Notes under the pieces: model-generated | Seen by the model: only the letters and a program-made list of their open reading frames with translations | Databases searched by the model: none | Told to the model about the DNA's origin: nothing | DNA from: an uncultured Lachnospiraceae bacterium | GTDB taxonomy: Bacteria > Bacillota > Clostridia > Lachnospirales > Lachnospiraceae | Assembly (NCBI GenBank): GCA_947177925.1 | Contig: CAMWWJ010000057.1 | Location: 1-13,355 of the forward strand | Length of the DNA: 13,355 bases | Direction of reading: 5' to 3' | Translations under genes and position numbers: made by a program | Shown: piece after piece, positions 1-6,953 of the stretch | Position numbering within the stretch: the first letter of the stretch is position 1 | Layout: each line of letters begins with the position of its first letter

Positions 1-48
1 GGTTAGCCCCTGCTAATCATTTATTTGCTTATCTTCCCACTGCAAATC

Positions 49-813
49 CTACAAATCCGCTCCATGATCAATTACAATGACCTGACCAGTAATAGCGGAG
101 GATTCATCTCCTGCCAAAAACAAAATCGCATTTGCAATCTCCTCCGGCATACATACCGGCAGGGACAGGTCTGCATGCTTTGCCATTGCCCCCATCATAT
201 CCGGATCCAGATTTTCCCTTTTCATGTTTTTCGTCATAGGTGTTACCACGCTTCCCGGACACAAAGCATTGCAACGCACATTCACACTGGCGCAACGCAT
301 TGCAATATTTTTTGTCATGCCAATAACCGCCGCCTTGCTTGCCACATAAGCGACCCCACCACCACCGGTATAGCCTGCAACACTGGAAACATTTACAATC
401 GAGCCTGCTTTTTTCTCAATCATTACTTTTGCTGCCTCTCTTGTTATATAAAGAGTTCCTTTTGTATTGATGTCTATAAGAGTATCGATAGTCTGATCCG
501 TTACCTTTTCCACCGCTTCAATACCCGCATCCACCACGCCTGCATTATTTACCAAAATATCAATGGTCCCAAATGCTTCTACCACTTTTTCAATCACCAC
601 CCTGCATTGCTCTTTGTCCGAAATATCGCAGGGTACAGCCAAGGCTTCCCCTCCTGCTGCTTTAATCTGGTCCGCTACTGCCTCCAGCTGCTCCACTCTT
701 CTTGCAGATATAACCACCTTAGCCCCTTCCTTTGCAAAAAGCTCTGCCGCACAAGCGCCAATTCCTGAATTTCCTCCCGTAATTACTGCAACCTTACCAT
801 CAAGTCTTCCCAT
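49..813 (-). CDS. Short-chain dehydrogenase/reductase (SDR), substrate unknown
   Basis: Classical SDR, 254 aa, the usual length. Seen: dinucleotide-binding TGGNSGIG at residues 12-19, D63 of the adenine pocket, NNAG at 89-92, and a catalytic tetrad N116, S143, Y156, K160 (YVASK), followed by PG at 186-187. ARR at 37-39, at the end of the second beta strand, favours NADP(H); this is inferred from the family. The start is fixed by AGGAGGG at 820-826, seven bases upstream. No cofactor domain is missing, so it should be an active cytosolic oxidoreductase. The substrate cannot be read from sequence: relatives are annotated as 3-oxoacyl-ACP reductase, glucose 1-dehydrogenase or hydroxysteroid dehydrogenase, and a bile-acid role is possible in a gut Clostridium but unproven. 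It stands alone, 182 bases downstream of the LRR gene on the same strand, with its own promoter-like site. The start of the window contains an imperfect hairpin (1-18) that may be its terminator. Confidence 0.9.
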   Translation of the reverse strand: MGRLDGKVAVITGGNSGIGACAAELFAKEGAKVVISARRVEQLEAVADQIKAAGGEALAVPCDISDKEQCRVVIEKVVEAFGTIDILVNNAGVVDAGIEAVEKVTDQTIDTLIDINTKGTLYITREAAKVMIEKKAGSIVNVSSVAGYTGGGGVAYVASKAAVIGMTKNIAMRCASVNVRCNALCPGSVVTPMTKNMKRENLDPDMMGAMAKHADLSLPVCMPEEIANAILFLAGDESSAITGQVIVIDHGADL

Positions 814-893
814 ACTTTTCCCTCCTGAACAACGATTTGTTGACTGCCGTCATTTCAAATACCGATTGTTTCATACTGCATGTAACTATCATA

Positions 894-920
894 ATTATAT
901 CACATTACCCTTAAGTTAAG
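894..920 (-). promoter_or_regulatory. Putative promoter of the SDR gene with an adjacent palindrome
   Basis: A perfect TATAAT lies on the minus strand at 894-899. No good -35 stands 17 bases upstream. The -35/-10 interval instead holds an 11-bp perfect palindrome, CTTAACTTAAG (910-920), where an activator could act. The layout resembles MerR-type promoters, but no MerR gene is in the window, so regulator identity is open. Confidence 0.4.
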
Positions 921-995
921 TACTTTTTTATTATCACTTCCGTCATCAAAAAAATTAAATAATGAGATTTTCTACCATGGCCTGCTCTTGCCTGG

Positions 996-1901
996 TTACA
1001 GGATGAAATCCTCAAAAATATCCCGATATCCAATATTTTCTTCCTTATACCGTATCAAAAAGGCCTTCATTTCCGCATGCTCTTCCTTCATATCCCCAAG
1101 AATATCCTGAAAATTCTCTTCTGTCACACAGCCGATTTTTGCAAACAATTGGAAATAGCCCGCTTCATCTCCATGCTCTAAAAGCAGCACTTCCCATGTC
1201 TCTTCCGTTTCACAGCCCTTTGTATGTTCAACAAGATATTCCTTTAGCTCCTTTTCCATCTCTGTAGAAAGGCTATAGGGATGAAGCAACCGCAAAAACG
1301 CAAGCCTTACTTTGGCTTTTCGTTTTTCCCTTGCAAAATCCTCCGGGTTGTTTCCGTAATCCTCTTCCCCACACAAAATTACATTCGTATAACCCTCTTG
1401 ATCGTCTTTTCTAAGAATGGTAAGCATTCTGGCATCCCACTTTTGCAGCCATTGCTTTGTTCCCGCCTCTTTCGGTACAAATAAGTATTCTGCAGCCAGC
1501 ATGACTGGAACTGCCGCAAACAAGAAAGGAAGGCTTTCCTGCAATTGTTCCTCTATGTCCTCATTCCTTTTGGTAAAGTGAATTTCTCTTAGCTTACCGC
1601 ATTCTAAAAATAATCCCTTTCCCAAATGGGCCTCTTTGGGAATGGTAATGCTTTCCAGCCGACTGCATCGGGCAAATGCCCAATCTTCTATTTCCTTTAT
1701 GCTGTCCGGCAAAATAACCTTCTTTATTTTCTTGTCACTTAAAAATGCTTTTTTCCCGATTGCAGCAACAGGTAAATCTTCTATCTGGGAAGGAACGGAA
1801 ACAACTGTCTCCATTCCTCTGTACCTTTCAATGAAAATCCCTCTTTTGTCCTTTCTATATACAAAAGTACCGCCTTTTATTTTTATTTCTGCCTTTTCCA
1901 T
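996..1901 (-). CDS. Leucine-rich-repeat (LRR_5/BspA-like) protein, third gene of the MoxR-VWA operon
   Basis: A 301-aa protein of unknown function. Residues ~32-109 carry about three LRR_5 (BspA/TpLRR-like) repeats, seen as recurring I-x-x-x-A-F and L-x-x-I-x-I/L-P patterns. The rest is mainly charged and helical, interrupted by a hydrophobic stretch at ~124-142 (LPFLFAAVPVMLAAEYLFV) that is only marginal as a membrane segment because of an embedded Glu. There is no signal peptide, so it is probably cytosolic, unlike most BspA-type proteins. It begins 11 bases after the MoxR stop codon and is almost certainly cotranscribed; the ribosome site is weak (GGGAAGAG). Inference: an adaptor or substrate-recognition partner for the MoxR-VWA machine. 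An imperfect hairpin spans its stop codon (974-996), but the T-tract lies ~20 bases further on, so termination there is uncertain. Confidence 0.75.
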   Translation of the reverse strand: MEKAEIKIKGGTFVYRKDKRGIFIERYRGMETVVSVPSQIEDLPVAAIGKKAFLSDKKIKKVILPDSIKEIEDWAFARCSRLESITIPKEAHLGKGLFLECGKLREIHFTKRNEDIEEQLQESLPFLFAAVPVMLAAEYLFVPKEAGTKQWLQKWDARMLTILRKDDQEGYTNVILCGEEDYGNNPEDFAREKRKAKVRLAFLRLLHPYSLSTEMEKELKEYLVEHTKGCETEETWEVLLLEHGDEAGYFQLFAKIGCVTEENFQDILGDMKEEHAEMKAFLIRYKEENIGYRDIFEDFIL

Positions 1902-1912
1902 TTTCTCTTCCC

Positions 1913-3436
1913 TTACAATTCTAACGCAGCAATTTCTTTCTTTAAGTCCGTCTGCCTTTCTGAAAGCATCATCTGGCTGTTATACTTCTTATAATCCTCA
2001 CTGCCGAACATCCCAATAAATCTTGCACTATAAGTATTGACTGTCAGCTCCGTCACAAGTATCAGCATTTCGTTTCCTTCTCCAAATGCCCTTTCCACAA
2101 AGAAAAACAACCAATGAAGCATGTCCTGGACCCTCTGACTTTCTTCCTTCATGCCTAAAACCTTCTGATTAAAGGTTTCTTTTACCTGTTCATAAGCCTG
2201 CCATCCGGTAACTGCCTCACCCAGATATGCTTCCTTTTTTATTGTGGTAAGAAACTTAAGAATTCTGCGATGCTTCCGTTTATCCTGTTCAGACAGGGAA
2301 TTAGCCTTTTCCAGAGAGCCAAGCAACTTTTCCCTTGCTTCTATTTGCTTTTCCAGAAAGGCAAGAAGCATATCCTTTCCCGCTCCTTCCTCTTTTTCAA
2401 GCAAAGTGCCTGCCGCTTTTAAGCTTCCCATAAGCTCTCTTAAATAATCAGAAGCTTCCACATTCTCCTTCATGCTGCCAAGCACTTTATCCATAAGCAT
2501 TCCAAGCAGGGAAAGCCTTTCATCAAAGGCAGCCGCTCCTGCTCTTTCCATTGTCTCCTCTGAAACAGCGCCGGACAATATTTCATCAATCTGATAATCC
2601 TTTTTATATTTATTATAAAGGTCATAATAGGCCGTAAACTCTTTGACGATTCTTTCATTCCGTATATATTGCTCTACTAAGGACTCATCCACGAAAAGCC
2701 TCTCCTCTTCATAAAGAAACAATATCTGGGACAAATCCTCCCATCCTCTTGCAGTCACGTAAGACCTGCCTTTTACCGTAGTCTCCATATGGTAAAAATA
2801 GTCTTTTTTTAAATCCAGAAAGCTGATAATGGCATTATGGATTCCTTTTTCCATAGCATACTCTTTCCATGTAGCATAATCCGCTTCTATCTCCAATATT
2901 TTTAAACGGTCCAAAGTCACCACGTCAAATTCCCTTACCGACCTATTATATTCCGGAGGATTTCCGGCAGTAACAATAACCCACCCTTCCGGCACCTTAT
3001 GACGGCCAAATACTTTATACTGTAAAAATTGCAGCATGGAAGGAGATAATGTTTCCGAAACACAATTGATTTCATCCAAAAACAGTATGCCTTCTTTTAT
3101 GCCGCTTTCCTCCATTACATCATAAATGGAGGCAATGATCTCACTCATAGTATATTCGGACACATCATACATTTCACCGCCGTATTCCTTTTGCTTAATG
3201 ACAGGAAGCCCCAAAGCGGACTGTCTTGTATGGTGGGTCATGGAATAGGATACCAGCGCAATTCCCAGTTCCCATGCAATCTGCTCCATAACCGCCGTCT
3301 TTCCGATTCCCGGAGCGCCTAACAGAAAAAGCGGTCTTTGGCGCACAAGGGGAATCCGGTATTCTCCAAACTCATCTTTTTTTAAATAAAGGTGTACGGA
3401 ATGTTTGATGTATTCCTTTGCCTGTTTCATATTCAT
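1913..3436 (-). CDS. MoxR-family AAA+ ATPase
   Basis: 507 aa. An N-terminal AAA+ module shows Walker A GAPGIGKT at 40-47, Walker B ILFLDE at 117-122, sensor-1 region TAGNP at 156-160 and a DR pair at 176-177 that suits the arginine finger. All are intact, so ATPase activity is expected. This matches the MoxR group (COG0714, AAA_5-like). About 300 further residues, mostly charged helices, make it longer than a typical ~300-350-aa MoxR protein; the extension may bind the neighbouring proteins. The start overlaps the stop of the VWA gene (ATGA) and is preceded by GGAGGAG, so the two are translationally coupled. Family knowledge: MoxR ATPases pair with VWA proteins to remodel or activate target proteins or to insert metals (RavA-ViaA, NorQ-NorD, CoxD-CoxE). 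The target here is unknown. Confidence 0.9.
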   Translation of the reverse strand: MNMKQAKEYIKHSVHLYLKKDEFGEYRIPLVRQRPLFLLGAPGIGKTAVMEQIAWELGIALVSYSMTHHTRQSALGLPVIKQKEYGGEMYDVSEYTMSEIIASIYDVMEESGIKEGILFLDEINCVSETLSPSMLQFLQYKVFGRHKVPEGWVIVTAGNPPEYNRSVREFDVVTLDRLKILEIEADYATWKEYAMEKGIHNAIISFLDLKKDYFYHMETTVKGRSYVTARGWEDLSQILFLYEEERLFVDESLVEQYIRNERIVKEFTAYYDLYNKYKKDYQIDEILSGAVSEETMERAGAAAFDERLSLLGMLMDKVLGSMKENVEASDYLRELMGSLKAAGTLLEKEEGAGKDMLLAFLEKQIEAREKLLGSLEKANSLSEQDKRKHRRILKFLTTIKKEAYLGEAVTGWQAYEQVKETFNQKVLGMKEESQRVQDMLHWLFFFVERAFGEGNEMLILVTELTVNTYSARFIGMFGSEDYKKYNSQMMLSERQTDLKKEIAALEL

Positions 3437-4761
3437 TCTGCTTCTCCTCCATCTGTCTCATCTTCCAGCTCGTCTCCATCCAGCACCACCTGAATTGCCC
3501 AGGGCGGAACCTGAGGCTTTCTTTCATCATCCTCCAAAAATGCAAAGATGACATCATATTCCGGCATCCTTTCAGGATAAATGCCATATCCATCCGTAAA
3601 ATAAATGAGCCCTTTCAGATTTTCAAACTCTCCCTGTCCAAGCAGTTCATCCACATATTCAAACACCGGCCTGAAATCGGTAGAGCCAAAACCTGTCAGC
3701 TTTCCATGGGAAATAAAGTGATGAAAGTCATCTTCATTGGTGATTTTGGTATCACTTTGCACTCGATTGTCACATTGGATGATATGCACGTTGATCTTAT
3801 GGAAAAAATTTTCCGTATCCTTGAGAATCGAATAGGTCTTTTTCAAAAATGCCTGCACAATAGGTCCCCTGCAGGATGCAGAAGTATCCAGGGCAATGAC
3901 AAAATCCCTTATCTTATGCACCTCGTTATATTCTAAAGGCTCAATCAGGGGCATATTTCCATAAGCAGACAAGCCATAGGTATAATAAACATAATCAAAT
4001 TCATCCTGATTGATTTGAATATCCTCTCCCATAACGGTAAATCGCTTTAAAATATCTCCATAATCATAACGGTCCTTTGTAGCTTCCTCTAAATTTTTCT
4101 CAAGACCTTCCGACCCGGTCTTGTTTTTGGAAAAGCTCTTTAAATCAGCTTTCATCCTCTCGCTGATCTTCTTCCACTGTTCCTCTGTTACAATCAGTTC
4201 TTCCCGCTCTCTCCAATAGATATGGTCATCCAGCACAAATAACTGTTCCAGCTCTTTTATTTCCTCTCTGGAAGGTGGATTTTTCCTAAAATACCGGTAT
4301 AATTTTTCTGCAGTAAGACTTCCTGCCCTTCCCTTCAAATAAGTCAGTTTTTCTCTTGCCTCTTCATCTCTTTTTAGATTAGCAATCGCTAACTCCATAT
4401 CCAGAATCGCATTTTCCACCGCAATGTCTGATGCCAGATTCCAGTATCCCTCTTCCAGCTTTCCATACTGGAACGCATGATAAAACATACAGTGGAACAG
4501 CATATGAAGCAGAAGCCGCACCACATAATGTTCATCCTCACTATATTTTTTCAAAATATACACCGGATTATAATACATATTTCTTCCGTCCACTGCCGCA
4601 CTCTCAATCGTTCTATCCGGCTTTGGGGTCAACCCGGATAATGCCACATCCAGAAAGCGCAGATGCACGAAAATAGAATCCCTTGCCAGACGAAATAATT
4701 CTCCTGCCAGGGCTTCTGCCTTTTTTTGTTTTTCTGTTTCGGTAAGCCTGCCTGTTTCCAT
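3433..4761 (-). CDS. VWA-like/DUF2201 (COG3864) protein with a degenerate metallopeptidase motif
   Basis: 442 aa. Two parts are recognisable. Residues ~15-270 resemble the putative metallopeptidase half (DUF2201_N): the expected HExxH site is present as HMLFH (86-90), with SDIAVEN at 111-117 where a third ligand is expected. The usual glutamate is methionine, so hydrolysis by the standard mechanism is unlikely. Residues ~285-435 are the VWA-like half, with a MIDAS set DTSAS (292-296), STDF (360-363) and TDGYG (389-393), all intact, so metal-dependent protein binding should remain. It is the first gene of the operon with MoxR and the LRR protein. The start is supported by a GGGGA site eight bases upstream and an extended -10 promoter ~70 bases upstream. 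Inference: the substrate-binding arm for the MoxR ATPase rather than a protease. Confidence 0.85.
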   Translation of the reverse strand: METGRLTETEKQKKAEALAGELFRLARDSIFVHLRFLDVALSGLTPKPDRTIESAAVDGRNMYYNPVYILKKYSEDEHYVVRLLLHMLFHCMFYHAFQYGKLEEGYWNLASDIAVENAILDMELAIANLKRDEEAREKLTYLKGRAGSLTAEKLYRYFRKNPPSREEIKELEQLFVLDDHIYWREREELIVTEEQWKKISERMKADLKSFSKNKTGSEGLEKNLEEATKDRYDYGDILKRFTVMGEDIQINQDEFDYVYYTYGLSAYGNMPLIEPLEYNEVHKIRDFVIALDTSASCRGPIVQAFLKKTYSILKDTENFFHKINVHIIQCDNRVQSDTKITNEDDFHHFISHGKLTGFGSTDFRPVFEYVDELLGQGEFENLKGLIYFTDGYGIYPERMPEYDVIFAFLEDDERKPQVPPWAIQVVLDGDELEDETDGGEAE

Positions 4762-4828
4762 TCGCTTTTCCCCATCGCCTTCATCAATGGAAGCTCCTAT
4801 ATCTATTTGCTGTCAATGCTATTCATTG

Positions 4829-4837
4829 ATTATAACA
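4829..4837 (-). promoter_or_regulatory. Extended -10 promoter for the VWA-MoxR-LRR operon
   Basis: On the minus strand TGTTATAAT gives the TGn extension plus a perfect TATAAT (4829-4834), ~70 bases before the VWA start. The -35 region is poor, as is common for extended -10 promoters. The same TGTTATAATCAA core recurs before the lipoprotein gene at 9937-9945. Confidence 0.6.
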
Positions 4838-4923
4838 GAACCTTTTTAAAATTAACAGAGTCCGCTCTGCTAAGTTATCCTTTCTTTCAAAGAATCAGTT
4901 CTTTCCCTATTCCCATGGTATAA

Positions 4924-4966
4924 CCGACTTCATAGCAAACACCACTTCTCTGTTTTGTTAAGTCGG
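4924..4966. repeat. 7-bp inverted repeat in the divergent spacer
   Basis: CCGACTT (4924-4930) and AAGTCGG (4960-4966) are perfect reverse complements; an inner AAACA/TGTTT pair could extend the structure. No T-tract follows on either strand, so it is not a typical terminator. Function unknown. Confidence 0.3.
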
Positions 4967-4991
4967 CAATCACAAACCGGCTGTTTCCCTA

Positions 4992-5017
4992 CCTTCTTAA
5001 TTAGCCTTCTTAATTAG
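4992..5017. repeat. Perfect 13-bp tandem duplication
   Basis: CCTTCTTAATTAG occurs twice without a gap (4992-5004 and 5005-5017), 13 bases upstream of the -35 of the nuclease-gene promoter. It could be a recent slippage event or a pair of binding sites. Confidence 0.6.
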
Positions 5018-5029
5018 TTCTCGTTTTTC

Positions 5030-5058
5030 TTGCAATTAAAATAGCAACATGTTATCAT
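5030..5058 (+). promoter_or_regulatory. Promoter for the Rpn-family nuclease gene
   Basis: TTGCAA (5030-5035), a 17-base spacer, then TATCAT (5053-5058) preceded by TG, an extended -10. It predicts a leader of roughly 190 bases before the ATG at 5256. The same TGTTATCAT element is in the MarR promoter. Confidence 0.5.
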
Positions 5059-5190
5059 TATTTCATCTCTCTGCGAGATTTAAAATTTATTTGATATTTA
5101 CTTATTGTAGATGAATATATCTGTTTTTATCCGGTCAGTTCGACCAGTATCCCAATATTATTTGTTTATTTTAAAGCCGAGGTGATGCCT

Positions 5191-5229
5191 ATGATTGTTT
5201 TTTGCTTGTCGCCATCCGACAAATTTTAA
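5191..5229 (+). CDS. Possible upstream mini-ORF in the nuclease leader
   Basis: A 12-codon reading frame (MIVFCLSPSDKF) with GAGG eight bases upstream; a second ATG two codons earlier (5185) is in frame. It lies entirely in the predicted leader and stops 26 bases before the nuclease start. It may be a translated leader peptide or chance. I do not recognise the peptide. Confidence 0.25.
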   Translation: MIVFCLSPSDKF

Positions 5230-5255
5230 ATTTTGAGATAGGAGAATACATTTTT

Positions 5256-6143
5256 ATGGCAAAAACTTTATATCAGATATACGATAAGATCTTTAAGAAA
5301 ATCCTGACTTTATCTTCCACCGCTGTGGTCAACCTAATAAATGGGATGTTTAATACGCATTATCCTGCTGACAGCACCATTACATACAACTGGACGGAAT
5401 TCGAGGATAAAGAATTGAAACGGATTCTTGCAGATACTATTCTTACCATTAACGGCATCCACAGCTATCACATGGAAGCTCAAATGACATCGGATGAAAA
5501 TATCATCTTCCGTGTATTCGAATACGGCTTTGGACATGCCAGCCGAAACAGCATGAAAGCTGACGGCAAATATGTATTACAGTTCCCAGAACCCAAAATC
5601 ATCTACTTCTGTGCAAAAGGCAAGGTTCCCGATAAATATACTCTCGAACTGGATTTCGGCACACAGGGTATTTTCCACTATGAAGTCCCAGCCTTGCACT
5701 TTCTAAACACCACTCCTGCCAAATTAACAGAAAAGAAAATGATAATCCTAATTCCATTTGAGCTTTTAAAGCTCCGGGAAATCATGAAAAAAGAAAGATC
5801 ACCTAAGAATCTGGAATTATTGAAAAACCTCATTCAAAATGATATAATCGGAAGCATAACAGAAAACTTGCGGATAGGAAATATTACTATGGATGATGCC
5901 AGAAAATTAAAGCGGCTTACCCTTAAGCTATATGAACATATCTACTCCCATTATGAAGAAATGGAGGATTTGAATGATATGACAGATGAATCACTGATGC
6001 TTGATATTGATATCATTGAAAAACAGCATGAACTAGAGCTTGCGGAAAAGGATAATATAATTTCCGAAAAAGATAGCATTATTGCAGAAAAGGATCGTGA
6101 AATTGCCCGATTAAAAGAGCAATTCGCCCAATTGCAATCTTAG
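5256..6143 (+). CDS. Rpn-family PD-(D/E)XK nuclease (putative transposase-like)
   Basis: 295 aa from ATG 5256. I chose this start because AGGAG (5240-5244) precedes it and homologous proteins begin at the MAKTLYQIYDKIFKK-like segment; the upstream TTG at 5202 adds 18 residues and has no ribosome site. The N-terminal ~200 residues fit the Rpn/PF12784 group of PD-(D/E)XK nucleases: D60, then E74-A-Q76 after the central beta strand, the E-x-Q variant typical of this family. Members act as DNA endonucleases; RpnA of E. coli promotes RecA-independent recombination, and many members are variable accessory genes. The C-terminus (~250-295) is a heptad-repeat coiled coil with three EKD-containing seven-residue units, probably for oligomerisation. 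No terminal repeats of a transposon are visible, so I call it a cellular nuclease rather than an insertion sequence. Confidence 0.8.
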   Translation: MAKTLYQIYDKIFKKILTLSSTAVVNLINGMFNTHYPADSTITYNWTEFEDKELKRILADTILTINGIHSYHMEAQMTSDENIIFRVFEYGFGHASRNSMKADGKYVLQFPEPKIIYFCAKGKVPDKYTLELDFGTQGIFHYEVPALHFLNTTPAKLTEKKMIILIPFELLKLREIMKKERSPKNLELLKNLIQNDIIGSITENLRIGNITMDDARKLKRLTLKLYEHIYSHYEEMEDLNDMTDESLMLDIDIIEKQHELELAEKDNIISEKDSIIAEKDREIARLKEQFAQLQS

Positions 6144-6198
6144 TATGACTAATTCTCCTGCCAATATATGAAAAAAAGGAGTCCATGCTGGGCGAACT

Positions 6199-6229
6199 AA
6201 AAAACGTGAGCCGACTTCAGTCAGCCCAC
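6199..6229 (-). terminator. Rho-independent terminator of the CD3324-type gene
   Basis: On the minus strand a 10-bp stem with two G-U pairs (arms within 6206-6229, TGAA loop) is followed by GTTTTTTAG (the T-tract covers 6199-6204). The stop codon of the upstream gene (6221-6223) lies inside the stem. On the plus strand no T-tract follows, so it serves the minus-strand gene. Confidence 0.75.
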
Positions 6230-6502
6230 ATTTGATTCTCTTTCCTGCTTGATAATTCGTTGTATGCTTTTTTCAGATAAATAATAGCTATTCGCCAACT
6301 CATGAACTGTCATGCCAGACAAATAGTCTTTATAAATCAATCCATTCCTATTTTGCAGTTCACATCTGTATGCTGTCTTGCTTCCCCATTCCTGTCGGTT
6401 TTCCTGTTTTCTCGGAATATATATGTTTGTCCCGTCAACATACTTTTGTATCAACTCTATTACCTCAACGGGCAGAATTTCTTCTGCTCTTATATAGCCC
6501 AT
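6221..6502 (-). CDS. CD3324-family / Mor-like helix-turn-helix protein
   Basis: A 93-aa protein matching the small clostridial CD3324 family. It has a conserved N-terminus (MGYIRAEEILP, then a YVDGxxIYIPRK segment) and a C-terminal helix-turn-helix (~63-88: MTVHELANSYYLSEKSIQRI) like that of Mor transcription activators. It is expected to bind DNA as a transcriptional regulator; its targets are unknown. The start is fixed by AGGAGG (6508-6513). A promoter at 6642-6670 predicts a ~130-base leader containing two palindromes (6533-6582), likely an autoregulatory or structured element. It is convergent with the nuclease gene, 77 bases away. Confidence 0.8.
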   Translation of the reverse strand: MGYIRAEEILPVEVIELIQKYVDGTNIYIPRKQENRQEWGSKTAYRCELQNRNGLIYKDYLSGMTVHELANSYYLSEKSIQRIIKQERESNVG

Positions 6503-6532
6503 GTCTGCCTCCTAAACTCATATTTTTTAGGA

Positions 6533-6582
6533 ATAGCATTGGCTATGACATTTTGATTTTTCATTGCAATAGCCAGTGCTAT
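6533..6582. repeat. Paired 14-bp palindromes upstream of the CD3324-type gene
   Basis: Two sites with the form ATAGC-N4-GCTAT lie at 6533-6546 and 6569-6582, 36 bp centre to centre. They are also inverted copies of each other, with 13 of 14 positions complementary. They look either like a double operator for a dimeric regulator or like one large hairpin with a 22-base loop. Confidence 0.6.
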
Positions 6583-6641
6583 GCAAACATAACATATCGT
6601 TTCATATACAAATTCCCTTTCTGATTTGATTCATCTTTTTT

Positions 6642-6670
6642 ATAATATCATTCTTCTGCCGATACAGCAA
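6642..6670 (-). promoter_or_regulatory. Promoter for the CD3324-type gene
   Basis: Minus strand TTGCTG (6665-6670), 17-base spacer, TATTAT (6642-6647). The paired palindromes lie about 60-110 bases downstream of it, inside the predicted leader. Confidence 0.5.
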
Positions 6671-6716
6671 CATTCTGTTTGCCAATGGCAGCTCGTTCAT
6701 GTCTCATTGACATTGT

Positions 6717-6953
6717 CTATATACTTTCTTCTGTTGCTTCAATAATCTTCATCATTTCCGCAGGGGTAACGATATAATCCCTAAATGGATAATGTTTCTG
6801 ATTACCCGTAACTAAATAGGCATTATCTTCTCTCTTTTCCATAGCTGCCTCATAAAATACAAGGTCGTCCATATCAATCAGGACTGCTCCTGTAGGTTGT
6901 GGAAACACTTCAACCCCATACTGCCTGACTGTCTCAAGAATTGTCTGTATCAC
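6717..6953 (-). pseudogene. Truncated PIN-domain toxin (C-terminal half only)
   Basis: The 78-aa frame from GTG 6951 matches the C-terminal half of the clostridial 'toxin component, PIN family' (usual length ~135-140 aa). It has FPQPTG, a DMDD acidic stretch, the YLVTGNxKH(F/Y)P segment and VTPAEMM near the end. The N-terminal ~60 residues, which hold the first catalytic Asp (VxDTNVLV) and the next acidic residue, are absent, and no matching sequence is present upstream: the antitoxin gene runs directly into the fragment in another frame. There is no ribosome site at the GTG. With half of the active site gone it should be non-toxic, so I call it a remnant. Cotranscribed with the RelB/DinJ-type antitoxin. 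Confidence 0.7.

Noticed and set aside
25..768. 247-aa frame on the plus strand opposite the SDR gene
   Set aside because: Cys/His-rich, no domain, no ribosome site; it is the antisense shadow of a clearly conserved SDR.
5202..5255. TTG start that would lengthen the nuclease by 18 residues
   Set aside because: No ribosome site at the TTG, while the ATG at 5256 has AGGAG and starts at the family's usual N-terminus.
5256..6143. Nuclease gene as part of an insertion sequence
   Set aside because: Annotated relatives are sometimes called transposases, but no terminal inverted repeats or target duplications are visible around it.
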